A stretch of 64,000 nt of DNA, taken from Rhodospirillales bacterium. GTDB lineage: Bacteria > Pseudomonadota > Alphaproteobacteria > Acetobacterales > Acetobacteraceae. The translations under genes were made by a program, and so were the position numbers. This document shows, in pieces, positions 46,562-54,635 of this stretch. Under the pieces are notes generated by a model, which saw only the letters and a list, made by a program, of their open reading frames with translations, did not search any database and was not told the DNA's origin. The stretch is taken from positions 62,001 to 126,000 of the forward strand of contig JAFKLG010000058.1 in assembly GCA_017304945.1 (NCBI GenBank), given 5' to 3'. Each line of letters begins with the position of its first letter. Positions within the stretch are counted from its first letter, which is position 1.

Positions 46562-47287
46562 TCACCGCGCACAGTACCCCCCATCCACCAGCATGTCCGA
46601 CCCCGTCATGAACGATGCGCGATCGGAGGCGAGGAACAGCGCGGCCTCCGCGATCTCCTCCACGCGGCCCAACCGGTTGAGCAGATGCAGCGGCGCCAGC
46701 GCCGCCTCGGCCGCCGCGACGGAGCCGAACGTGCCGGCCACGCGCGCGGTGCCCACCGCGCCCGGGGACAGGCTGTTCACGCGGATGCCCTGCGCCGCGT
46801 GATCGATCGCCAGCGCCTTGCTGTAGGCGATCAGCGCACCCTTGGTGGCCGAGTAGACCGTGCGCCCCGCGGCGGAGACGCTGCCAAGCTGCGAGGCCAT
46901 GTTGATGATGGACCCACCTGACGGCATCAGCGGAATCGCGAAGCGGCAGGTGTGGTAGGCGGCCGTCAGGTTGATCGCGATCGCCTCATCCCACTCCGCC
47001 GGCGCAAGATTGGTGACCGGCGCGCGGCGGGTGTTCGCCGCGGCATTGTTCACCAGCACATGCACGACGCCCGCCTCCGCGGCGATGCGCGCGAACGCGG
47101 CCTCGATCTGCGCCGCATCGCCCAGGTCGAGCACGATCGAGGTGACGGAAGCCATCTCGGGCGGGGCGAACCGGTCGAGCGCGTAGAGCCGTGCGCCTGC
47201 CTCGACGAAGCGGCGCAGCATGGCCTGGCCGATGCCGCCGGCGGCGCCGGTGATGACGCAGACGCGGCCGTCGAGATCGCCGGCCAT
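46562..47287 (-). CDS. SDR-family oxidoreductase
   Basis: 241 residues. Cofactor motif TGAAGGIG near 13-20, NNAAA in the NNAG position, catalytic ASQLGSVSAAG and YSATK, and C-terminal LVDGGYCAR. An Asp after strand 2 (YALDRF) suggests NAD(H). ATG 47287 overlaps the stop of the upstream unknown gene by one base. Last gene of the operon FAD protein-hydrolase-unknown-SDR. Confidence 0.91.
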   Translation of the reverse strand: MAGDLDGRVCVITGAAGGIGQAMLRRFVEAGARLYALDRFAPPEMASVTSIVLDLGDAAQIEAAFARIAAEAGVVHVLVNNAAANTRRAPVTNLAPAEWDEAIAINLTAAYHTCRFAIPLMPSGGSIINMASQLGSVSAAGRTVYSATKGALIAYSKALAIDHAAQGIRVNSLSPGAVGTARVAGTFGSVAAAEAALAPLHLLNRLGRVEEIAEAALFLASDRASFMTGSDMLVDGGYCAR

Positions 47288-47931
47288 CAGGGAGCAGCCA
47301 GCAGGCGGGCGACGAAGCTGACCGTCGTGCCGGGCGGCGACGTCGGTTCCGCCAGCGCGTCGACGCCCTCGCCGTAATCCAGCACCAGCCAGTCGAGGCC
47401 GAGCGGATTGTCCTGACTGATCGGCACGTGCCAGGCGCCGGCGGCCGGGCCCATGGAGAAATGCTTGCGGATGGTTTCCTCGAACCGCCAGGCCAGGTCG
47501 TGGCCGGTGGGTGTCGCGCCGGTACCTCCGCTGATGCGGGCATACGGTGTGGGCGTGCCGGCGGGTTCCTGCACCGGCTTCATCAGGTAGGCATTGGCCT
47601 GGATCGGCGCGGGCTTGCCGGTGCCGTAGCCCCACAGCCGCACCCATTCGGTGCGGAACCCGTCCAGGTCCTTGTTGAACCAGACGCGTTCCAGGTCTTC
47701 GTGTCCCACCAGGCCCTGGAAGTCCAGGTAGTCATAGGGCAACGGCGCGCCGTCCAGCACGCGCTCCAGCTTCCAGTTGGCGTAGTGGTGCACGCCTGGA
47801 ATGGCATTGAAGAACGGATTGTCGACGCTGCGCAGCCAGGGCTCGTAGCCCTTCGCCTCGGCCTCCGGGCCTGGCGTGTAGACGATGTAGATGACCGAGG
47901 GGCAGTCTTCCAGCCGGCGGGGTGCGCTCAC
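47287..47931 (-). CDS. Conserved hypothetical protein, possible ferredoxin-like fold
   Basis: 214 residues starting with GTG that overlaps the hydrolase stop (GTGA). Not recognised. The early part (VIYIVYTPGPEAEAKGYEP, PGVHHYANWKLERVL) has the strand-helix-strand look of a dimeric alpha/beta barrel such as EthD-type proteins. The C-terminal half contains GHDLAWRFEETIRKHF and many Pro and Gly. No signal peptide or membrane segment. Its place inside a four-gene overlapping operon with a His-elbow hydrolase and an SDR implies a shared pathway. Confidence 0.75.
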   Translation of the reverse strand: MSAPRRLEDCPSVIYIVYTPGPEAEAKGYEPWLRSVDNPFFNAIPGVHHYANWKLERVLDGAPLPYDYLDFQGLVGHEDLERVWFNKDLDGFRTEWVRLWGYGTGKPAPIQANAYLMKPVQEPAGTPTPYARISGGTGATPTGHDLAWRFEETIRKHFSMGPAAGAWHVPISQDNPLGLDWLVLDYGEGVDALAEPTSPPGTTVSFVARLLAAP

Positions 47932-48770
47932 GGGACGATCTCCTGATCGAGGAACTGGGCGATGACCGCGGCAGAACCCGCTTCGAAATCCGGGTCGCTC
48001 CAGGCGGGCAGGTCGGCGATGGTTGCGCCGGGAACCAACGCGGTCACGCTGTGGAAGTAGCGGTGCAGCATGTCGGACGGCGAGCACGCCACCAGCACCG
48101 GCAGGCGCAGCAACGGCAGTCGGTCGCGCTTGGGATGGCGGAACGCGGCGCGGTAAGAGTGGTGATAGCTGCGCATCGCCTTCAGCACTTCCACCACGAA
48201 GTCGTGGAACGTGCCGGCATCGGGCAGGCCGTTCGGCAGCCGCCCTTCGGCGCTGCGGTTGTAATACGGCCAGAACAGGTACTGGTCGCGGCAGAAATGC
48301 CAGACCTGCATCAGGTGCGTCGCCTCCAGGTCGGGCACGATCTCGCGCGCATAGCGCTGCAGCACCTCGCTCTGTTCGTCGCTCGCGTAGAGGCCCATGC
48401 CGTCGATCACCAGGCGGCGTACGCGATCGGGATGCGCGATGGCGATCTCCATGGCGATCGAGGCGCCGGTGTGGCTGCCATACAGATCGAAGCGATCCGG
48501 CAACACCTGATCGAGCGCCTTGAAGGCCTCGGCTGCAAGATGCGGAATGTCCGGCATCGCCCGCGGGGAGGGCGTGGAGTCGCCGTTGCCACGCGTATCC
48601 GGCGCCACGACGCGGCGCGTGGCCGACAGCGCGTGCATCAGGCCCTCGAGCTGCTTCGAGGACCCCGGCGAGGGGTGGATCAGCGCGAGCGGCACGGCGT
48701 CCGTCGCGGCGCCGGCCTCCCGCAGATGGATCTGCCCGTCCGGCAGGTCGACGAAGCGCCGGCGGATCAT
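47928..48770 (-). CDS. Alpha/beta hydrolase-fold protein with His at the nucleophile elbow
   Basis: 280 residues. The fold is clear (LALIHPSPGSSKQLEGL for the oxyanion loop, VVAPDTRGNGDS, then the elbow LYGSHTGASIAMEIA). In the elbow, His100 occupies the nucleophile place and a Ser lies one residue earlier. The cap motif RDQYLFWPYYNR and AFRHPKRDRLPLLRLPVLV tie it to both halves of the fused protein at 34816-36483. A clear C-terminal catalytic His is not visible. Genes on both sides overlap by four bases. Confidence 0.87.
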   Translation of the reverse strand: MIRRRFVDLPDGQIHLREAGAATDAVPLALIHPSPGSSKQLEGLMHALSATRRVVAPDTRGNGDSTPSPRAMPDIPHLAAEAFKALDQVLPDRFDLYGSHTGASIAMEIAIAHPDRVRRLVIDGMGLYASDEQSEVLQRYAREIVPDLEATHLMQVWHFCRDQYLFWPYYNRSAEGRLPNGLPDAGTFHDFVVEVLKAMRSYHHSYRAAFRHPKRDRLPLLRLPVLVACSPSDMLHRYFHSVTALVPGATIADLPAWSDPDFEAGSAAVIAQFLDQEIVP

Positions 48771-49441
48771 GCCGCGGCCTTGGTGTGGCGGTGCCCGAGC
48801 GTCTGGCCGATCCAGCGGCCGAACGACAGGGCAGGGGTGACGCTCATGCCGCCCACGAAGGCGTTGCCGGACAGCGCCGCGCCGCCCATCGCTTCGCCGA
48901 TCGTATACAGGTTCGGGATCGGCTTGCCTTCCGTGTTCAGCACGCGCAATTCCGTGTCGATGGCGAGGCCCGCCGGCGTCTTCAGGATGATGCCGTGCAT
49001 GCGGATGGCGCGCAGCGGCGCGGTGGCGACAGCGGCGGGGCGATGCTGGCGACCCAGCGGATCGGGCGCACCGTCCGCAAGCGCGGTGTTGTAGGCGGCG
49101 ATCGTTTCGGCGAGCCCGGCGGGGTCGAAGCCCATTCCCATCAGCCAGTCGAAGGTAGGAGCGGCGAGTGCGGCAGCTTTTTCGACCAGCGAAACGTCGC
49201 AGGTGTTGCGGCTGATGCGGATCGCCTCCTGCACATGCGCGGCGACGCTGTCCGCGATGCCGCGGGCACGCTGCAATTCAGTGCCGGCGGCGCTCATCTG
49301 CCCGGCGGAGACATGCAGCGTGCCGCCGATGCGGTCCGATTGCTCGATCAAGAGCACATTGGCGCCGGTTTGGACGGCCTCGATCGCGGCTGGAATGCCG
49401 GCCGTTCCGGCACCCACGATGACGATGTCGAATTGCTGCAT
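48767..49441 (-). CDS. FAD-binding-2 (fumarate reductase-like) protein with a large internal deletion
   Basis: 224 residues against about 450-500 usual for the family. The N-terminal FAD motif IVIVGAGTAGIPAAIEA, with LIEQSDRIGGT, and the C-terminal FAD region NLYTIGEAMGG with GNAFVGGMSVTPALSFGRW are both intact. They are joined directly near residue 105 (GFDPAGLAETIAAYN), so the middle substrate domain of roughly 200 residues is absent while the frame is kept. The ATG at 49441 has GGAAGG upstream; ATG 49447 is too close to it. First gene of a coupled operon. Either a decayed gene or a minimal flavoprotein. Confidence 0.8.
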   Translation of the reverse strand: MQQFDIVIVGAGTAGIPAAIEAVQTGANVLLIEQSDRIGGTLHVSAGQMSAAGTELQRARGIADSVAAHVQEAIRISRNTCDVSLVEKAAALAAPTFDWLMGMGFDPAGLAETIAAYNTALADGAPDPLGRQHRPAAVATAPLRAIRMHGIILKTPAGLAIDTELRVLNTEGKPIPNLYTIGEAMGGAALSGNAFVGGMSVTPALSFGRWIGQTLGHRHTKAAA

Positions 49442-49581
49442 GGGCATCCTTCCGCGACTGTGCCGGGCAACGAGGCAATGGGCGGCGATCCGCCCAACCC
49501 CGGTCGGGCCTCTGCCGCGTCGATGGGCAATTCTGGCCGACGTCGTGGTTTTCCTGTTGGCGGGTTGGCAAACTGCGCCTA

Positions 49582-49605
49582 AAGTTGTGCCATCATGCAT
49601 ACAGG
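49582..49605. promoter_or_regulatory. Shared promoter element between FAD and TRAP operons
   Basis: AAGTTGTGCCATCATGCATA then CAGG. AGTTGT and CATNCATACAGG match the two parts of the element at 33413-33441. It lies in the divergent spacer about 140 bases from each start codon. Confidence 0.35.
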
Positions 49606-49737
49606 TTCGCAAGCGTTCCCCAGCCATGCATCTTCCGTAGCCATGCGGTTCCGCAGGCGGACCAAGATCGTTCCGCGAGGTCTGCGCGCTTGTCGGCTTC
49701 ATTCGTGCCCGCTCCCGAAACTCCTTGAGGCTTGCTG

Positions 49738-50718
49738 ATGAAAACCTCCCTCTCGCGCCGCGGACTGATGCTTTCGCTCGGCGGCGCCGCACTGCTCGCG
49801 CCGACCGTGCGGGCGCAGAGCAAGATCACCTTGCGGTATGGCAACGCGGGGAACGCGCAGACGCTGTCGAACACCTTCAACGCGAAGTTGTTCGCAGATG
49901 TGACCAGCAAGACGGGCGGGGCGGTCGCGTTCACCATCTTCGCCGGCACGTTGGGCGGCGAGCAGAAGCTGCTGGAGTCGATGGCGCTGGGCAGCCTCGA
50001 TATCTACAACGGCGCCTATACCGGCACGCGCGAGTTCGACATCCTCTACAGCCCGTATTTCTTCCGTGATGGCGCGCAGGCCGACCGGGTGATGCAGGGC
50101 GAGATCGGCGCCAAGGCCTCCGCCGTTCTGCAGAAGCGCTACCGCGCCCGCCTCCTCGGCACCGGCCGGCTCGGCACCTACAACCTGATGCTGAAGGAGC
50201 CGATCAAGAGCTTCGCCGACCTCAAGGGCCGCAAGATCCGCACCGCCGCGATCGAGGGCTGCATCGAGGGCGTGAAGTTCTTCGGCGGCAATCCCACGCC
50301 GATCCCGTTCGACCAGATCTACCTCGCGCTGCAGCAGGGCATCGTCGACGGCGTGCTGACCGCGCTGAACCCAGGTGTTGCAGGCAAGTTCTACGAAGTC
50401 TGCAAATACGTGGTGGCCAGCGACTTCGGCGTGGCGCTGGACAAGGAGGTGATCTCCGACACCGCATGGAACCGGCTGAAGCCGGATCAGCGGAAGATCC
50501 TGGCCGATGGCTTCAAGTCGCTCGAGGTGACCGACTACTACGACATCGGCCTGAAGCAGAAGGACGCCGATCTGGCGAGCTGGGCGAAGGCCAACGGCCC
50601 GGACAGCGTGATCCGGCTGGATGCCGGCAAACTGTATGAGGAGCTGGAGCCGTTGAACAGCCGCCTGGCGAACGAGGTGTTCGGCCCCGGCGCCTGGGAT
50701 GCCGTGAAGAAGGCCTGA
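49738..50718 (+). CDS. TRAP transporter substrate-binding protein, DctP family
   Basis: 326-residue periplasmic solute receptor. N terminus MKTSLSRRGLMLSLGGAALL carries an SRRGLML twin-arginine motif, cleaved after VRAQ. DctP landmarks: LADVTSKTGGAV-like region, GEQKLLESMALGSLDIYNG, and FADLKGRKIRTAAIEG, in which the Arg of the ligand carboxylate site would lie. GAGG sits 7 bases before ATG 49738. Separated from its membrane subunits by the small protein and methyltransferase genes, all on one strand. Ligand most likely a carboxylate. Confidence 0.92.
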   Translation: MKTSLSRRGLMLSLGGAALLAPTVRAQSKITLRYGNAGNAQTLSNTFNAKLFADVTSKTGGAVAFTIFAGTLGGEQKLLESMALGSLDIYNGAYTGTREFDILYSPYFFRDGAQADRVMQGEIGAKASAVLQKRYRARLLGTGRLGTYNLMLKEPIKSFADLKGRKIRTAAIEGCIEGVKFFGGNPTPIPFDQIYLALQQGIVDGVLTALNPGVAGKFYEVCKYVVASDFGVALDKEVISDTAWNRLKPDQRKILADGFKSLEVTDYYDIGLKQKDADLASWAKANGPDSVIRLDAGKLYEELEPLNSRLANEVFGPGAWDAVKKA

Positions 50719-50744
50719 GCCGCGCCACGATCGGAGGATCCAGC

Positions 50745-51056
50745 ATGACCACGACTCCAGCCGCCCCCGAGCAGACCTTCTTCGCGGATGCTGCACTCGA
50801 CCGCGCGGTCGCGATGATCATGACGCTCGGTGCCGAACTCTATGTGGTGAAGGACCGGCTGCGGGCGCTCGAGGTCATGCTGGCCGAACGCCAGGTCATC
50901 GCGCCGGATGCGCTCGATCGCTACGTGCCCGAGGGTGCGGAGCGGGCGCGTGTGGCCGCGGAACGTGATGCGTTCGTGGGTGAGCTGATGCGCTGCGTGC
51001 TGGGCGAACAGGCATCCACGGGCGCGCCCGCGGACGTGACCCAGCGCTTCCAGTAA
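50745..51056 (+). CDS. Small methyltransferase-linked protein, copy B
   Basis: 103 residues, homologous to 34523-34819. The conserved core is AVAMIMTLGAELYVVKDRL followed by ALEVMLAERQVIAPDALD; the C-terminal tail diverges. Predicted helical, no Cys pattern, no signal. GGAGGA precedes the ATG, and the methyltransferase gene starts 23 bases downstream. Finding the same pair twice with opposite gene order argues for physical or functional partnership rather than chance linkage. Confidence 0.8.
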   Translation: MTTTPAAPEQTFFADAALDRAVAMIMTLGAELYVVKDRLRALEVMLAERQVIAPDALDRYVPEGAERARVAAERDAFVGELMRCVLGEQASTGAPADVTQRFQ

Positions 51057-51079
51057 CGCCGGACGGGAGGGGACAGAGG

Positions 51080-52156
51080 ATGGCAAAGGACCTGCCGGTC
51101 GACCGGCGCTTCGACGCGTATCAGGACTTCGTGCTGGGCTGCAAACTGGCGTGGACGCGCAGCCTGTATCCGGCGCTGCGCGCGCATTATGCCGAGGCGG
51201 TCGCGGCCGCCGACGCGCCGCCGGCCAGCGCCGCCGATGTCGCGGCGCTGCTGAAGGATGACCCGCTCAACCAGTATTTCGGCTGGTTCGAACGCCATCT
51301 GCAGCGCATGAAATACTCCGGCCGGCACGGGCTCGCGCCGCATTTCGCGGCCCAGCGTGCGGAGCTGGAGGATGAGCTGGCGGCCGGCGCCGAAAGCGGC
51401 ATCCTGACGCTCGATCCGGCCTTCGAGCAGCCCGCGTATTACGTGGCGATCGACATCCACCAGCATCCCGGCGGTGTCTGGAGCGACGAGGTTGCCGGCT
51501 ATGTCTATGAGCGCGGGGCGCGCACCACGACGCCGCTGCTGGAGGAGGATGCCGACCTGCATCATCGCTTCACCCGTGAGGTGATGGCGCGAGCCACCAA
51601 TCCACGCCGGCTGGTCGACCTGGGCTGCGGCTTCGGCAAAAGCAGCCGCCCGTTCTACAACAAGCACCGCGAGCTGGATGTCACCGGCGTGGAACTCTCC
51701 GCGCCCTGCCTGAAGCTCGCGGCGCGCACCGCCGTGCAGGACCAGGCGCGCAACGTGCGGTTCCGCCAGGCGGACAGTGCCGACACCGGGCTGGAGGCGG
51801 GCGCCTATGACGTGGTGACCAGTACCATGGTGCTGCACGAGATGCCGCCCAGCCATATCGAGAGGACCATTCAGGAATCCTTCCGGCTGCTGGTGCCGGG
51901 CGGGTTGTCGATCCATCTGGACTTCCTGACCGACCAGGACCCGTTTCGCCGGTTCATCCACTACGGCCACAGCGCGCGCAACAATGAGCCGTTCATGCCG
52001 CCGCTGAACGAGATGGACCTGGAAGGTGCCCATCGCCGCGCCGGCTTCGAGACGTTCGAGGTCGTGCCGTTCGCGGAGATGCCCGGCACGCTGGATCCGG
52101 CCTTCACCGCGTGGCGGTTCCCCTGGACCATGATCATCGCCCGCAAGCCGGCCTGA
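51080..52156 (+). CDS. Class I SAM-dependent methyltransferase with N-terminal extension, copy B
   Basis: 358 residues. SAM motif VDLGCGFGKSS near 179, TGVELSAP, FRQADSADTGLEAG, MVLHEMP, VPGGLSIHLDF and NNEPFMPPL. The N-terminal domain shares YPALRAHY, WFERHLQRM and DIHQHPGGVW with the protein at 33492-34526. It is embedded between the TRAP receptor and TRAP membrane subunits, so the imported TRAP ligand, or a close derivative, may be its methyl acceptor. Start preceded by GGGAGGGGA and AGAGG. Confidence 0.87.
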   Translation: MAKDLPVDRRFDAYQDFVLGCKLAWTRSLYPALRAHYAEAVAAADAPPASAADVAALLKDDPLNQYFGWFERHLQRMKYSGRHGLAPHFAAQRAELEDELAAGAESGILTLDPAFEQPAYYVAIDIHQHPGGVWSDEVAGYVYERGARTTTPLLEEDADLHHRFTREVMARATNPRRLVDLGCGFGKSSRPFYNKHRELDVTGVELSAPCLKLAARTAVQDQARNVRFRQADSADTGLEAGAYDVVTSTMVLHEMPPSHIERTIQESFRLLVPGGLSIHLDFLTDQDPFRRFIHYGHSARNNEPFMPPLNEMDLEGAHRRAGFETFEVVPFAEMPGTLDPAFTAWRFPWTMIIARKPA

Positions 52157-52160
52157 CACC

Positions 52161-52667
52161 ATGAGCAACCATGGTGTGCCACGCCCCACCACGATCCTGG
52201 ACAAGGTGATCTACTATCTGGGCGCGCTCGGGATGCTCTCCCTGTTCGCCGTGGTGATCTACAGCGTCGGCATGCGCTACCTGTTCAATCGCCCGCCGCT
52301 GTGGTCGGCCGACGTGCCCAACCTGATTTTCATCTGGCTGGTGTTCGGGGTCGTCGGCCTCACTGCCAAGCTGGGGCCGCAGATCCGTGTGGTGTTCTTC
52401 GTGGAGCGGATGCCGCCCGCGCTCAACCGCGCGCTGCTGATCGTCGCGCACTGCGCGATCCTGGTGATGCTGGCGACGTTCATCATCTACAGCCAGCCGA
52501 TCATCGAACTCAGCAGCAGCGAGACGATGCTGTCCACCGGTTGGTCGGGATCGGTCTACTTCTATGCGCTGCCGATCGGCAGCCTGGTGATCGCCTATTA
52601 CCAGATCGCCGCGCTGTTCCACCTGCTGACCAACCGTGACCACGCCGGGGATGGGCGCCGCCGATGA
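52161..52667 (+). CDS. TRAP transporter small permease, DctQ family
   Basis: 168 residues with four predicted transmembrane helices: YYLGALGMLSLFAVVIYSVG, VPNLIFIWLVFGVVGLTA, LLIVAHCAILVMLATFIIYS, and the last near FYALPIGSLVIAYYQIAALF. Starts four bases after the methyltransferase stop and overlaps the DctM start (ATGA). Confidence 0.93.
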   Translation: MSNHGVPRPTTILDKVIYYLGALGMLSLFAVVIYSVGMRYLFNRPPLWSADVPNLIFIWLVFGVVGLTAKLGPQIRVVFFVERMPPALNRALLIVAHCAILVMLATFIIYSQPIIELSSSETMLSTGWSGSVYFYALPIGSLVIAYYQIAALFHLLTNRDHAGDGRRR

Positions 52668-53959
52668 TCCTCATCACGCTCGTCGTTCTGCTGATGGTCT
52701 TCATCCTGTCGGGGATGGAGGTGGCCTGGGCCATCGGCCTGACAGCCTTTGTCTGCATCGCGCTATCGCAACTGACGGACAATCCGCAGCCCTTCGTCGT
52801 GTTCGCGCACGAGATGACCTCGGGCATCAACTCCTTCACGCTGCTCAGCGTGCCGCTGTTCATCTTCGCGGGTGAGCTGCTGACTCTCAGCGGCGCCACC
52901 AAGCGACTGGTCGACCTGGCCTCGGCGCTGGTCGGGCACATCAGCGGCGGCCTGGCCAATGTCGCGGTGACGGCAAACTTCGTCGTCTCCGGCATGTCGG
53001 GCTCCGCCATGGCGGACGCCGCGGCGACCGGAGTCGTGCTGGTGCCGGAAATGGCGCGACGCAACTATCCGGTGGATTATGCCTGCGCGGTGATCGCCTG
53101 CGCGGCGACCGTGGGACCGCTGGTGCCGCCCTCGCTGCTGTTCATCGTGCTGGGGGCCGCGGTCAACCTGTCGGTGGGCAAGTTGTTCCTGGCCGGCATC
53201 GTCCCCGCCTTCGTGCTGTTCCTGTCGATGTACGCGCTCACCTGGTGGATCGCCCGCCGCCGCGGCCTGCCGCGCGAGCCGAAGCTGCCCTGGGCGCAGC
53301 GTGTGCGCATCATCGTCCTTGGGCTGCCGCCGCTGGCGGCGCCGGCCTTCGTGGTCGCCTCCATGGTGCTGGGCATCGCGACGCCCACCGAAGCCGCATC
53401 CATCGCGGTGCTCTACACGCTGTTCCTGGGCTGCCTCATCTATCGCACGCTCAACCTGCGCAACATCATCGACTGCGCCGCGCGTTCGGCCCTGGTGGCG
53501 ACTGCGGTGATGCTGACCGTGGCGACGTCGCAGATCTTCTCGGCGCTGGTGGTGCACGAGCAGTTCGGTGACATGCTGACCACCGGCATGCTGTCGATAT
53601 CGCACAATCCCTACGTGCTGCTGTTCATGGTGAACATCATCCTGCTGATGTTGGGCATGTTCATGGAGCCGCTGCCGATCGTGCTGGTGCTGGCGCCGCT
53701 GCTGGTGCCGATGATGGAAAGCGTCGGCGTCGACCCGATCCATCTCGGTGTGGTGATGGTGCTGAACCTGATGGTCGGGCTGATCCACCCCCCGGTGGGG
53801 ATGAACCTGTTCGTCGTCTCGGCCATCGGCCGGGTGGAACTGATGGACGTGTTCTTCCAGGCCATCCCCTACATGCTGCTGCTGCTGGGCCTGCTGATCG
53901 CCATCACCTACGTGCCGCAGATCAGCCTGTTCCTGCCCAACCTGATCATGGGGCACTGA
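52664..53959 (+). CDS. TRAP transporter large permease, DctM family
   Basis: 431-residue, roughly 12-helix Na+-coupled permease. Hallmarks include FTLLSVPLFIFAGELLTLSG, NFVVSGMSGSAMADAAATG and IATPTEAASIAVLYTLFLG, and NLMVGLIHPPVGMNLFVVSA. Completes the DctP-small protein-methyltransferase-DctQ-DctM operon. Confidence 0.95.
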   Translation: MILITLVVLLMVFILSGMEVAWAIGLTAFVCIALSQLTDNPQPFVVFAHEMTSGINSFTLLSVPLFIFAGELLTLSGATKRLVDLASALVGHISGGLANVAVTANFVVSGMSGSAMADAAATGVVLVPEMARRNYPVDYACAVIACAATVGPLVPPSLLFIVLGAAVNLSVGKLFLAGIVPAFVLFLSMYALTWWIARRRGLPREPKLPWAQRVRIIVLGLPPLAAPAFVVASMVLGIATPTEAASIAVLYTLFLGCLIYRTLNLRNIIDCAARSALVATAVMLTVATSQIFSALVVHEQFGDMLTTGMLSISHNPYVLLFMVNIILLMLGMFMEPLPIVLVLAPLLVPMMESVGVDPIHLGVVMVLNLMVGLIHPPVGMNLFVVSAIGRVELMDVFFQAIPYMLLLLGLLIAITYVPQISLFLPNLIMGH

Positions 53960-53966
53960 TCCGCCA

Positions 53967-54635
53967 TCACGGCGTCCAGGCCTGCAGATAGGCGAACACG
54001 GTCTGCACCGGCACCACGTCGGCGTATTTCACCTGCAGGTCGTACAGGCTGGCGAAATGCGGGCTCTCGTGCCGGTCGGCGGTGCATTCCTCCGGCACGA
54101 TGGTGCGGAACCCGTGCGACAGGCTGTCCACCGCCGTCGCACGCACGCAGCCCGAGGTCGACCCACCGGTGACGATCACCGTATCGATGCGGTGGAAATT
54201 CAGCAGCGACGGCAGGTGCGTCTCGTGGAAGGCTGACGCCATGCGCTTGTTGATCACGGTGTCCCGCTGCGGGTCGATGGTGAGCCGATCATCGAGCTGC
54301 GACCGGCGTGAGCCTTCCTTGATGTTCTGCAGAGAATCGGGCGTGTCGGAGCGGGTGCCCCAGAGGCCGCAATCATCGCCTGAGGGCGAATAGGCGACAT
54401 AGGTCCACACCACCGGGAGCCCGCGCTCGCGCATCAGCTTCGCCAGCCGGTCGATGTACTCCACCTGCCGCGGATCGGTTTCATATGCCGTGACGAACTC
54501 GTCCGGCCGCGTGTAGGCATGCTGCACGTCCACGTTGACCAGCGCGGGCCGCTTGCCGAAGCCGAAGCTGCGGCGCACCGAGCTTGATTTCAGAGCCTCG
54601 TAGAGTTGGCGGGCGGTCTGGTTGGAAAGCTCCAT
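53967..54635 (-). CDS. Isochorismatase-family cysteine hydrolase, N-carbamoylsarcosine amidase-like
   Basis: 222 residues. The full Asp-Lys-Cys triad is visible: Asp36 (LVNVDVQHA), Lys130 (TVINKRMASAF) and Cys163 (GSTSGCVRATAVD). The ALVNVDVQ, KRMASAF and SGCVRATAVDS forms resemble N-carbamoylsarcosine amidohydrolase and biuret hydrolase. Likely releases ammonia or CO2 from a carbamoyl or terminal amide, a plausible step after HyuAB ring opening. ATG 54635 has GAGGAG upstream. Converges with the TRAP operon, which ends 7 bases away. Confidence 0.9.
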   Translation of the reverse strand: MELSNQTARQLYEALKSSSVRRSFGFGKRPALVNVDVQHAYTRPDEFVTAYETDPRQVEYIDRLAKLMRERGLPVVWTYVAYSPSGDDCGLWGTRSDTPDSLQNIKEGSRRSQLDDRLTIDPQRDTVINKRMASAFHETHLPSLLNFHRIDTVIVTGGSTSGCVRATAVDSLSHGFRTIVPEECTADRHESPHFASLYDLQVKYADVVPVQTVFAYLQAWTP

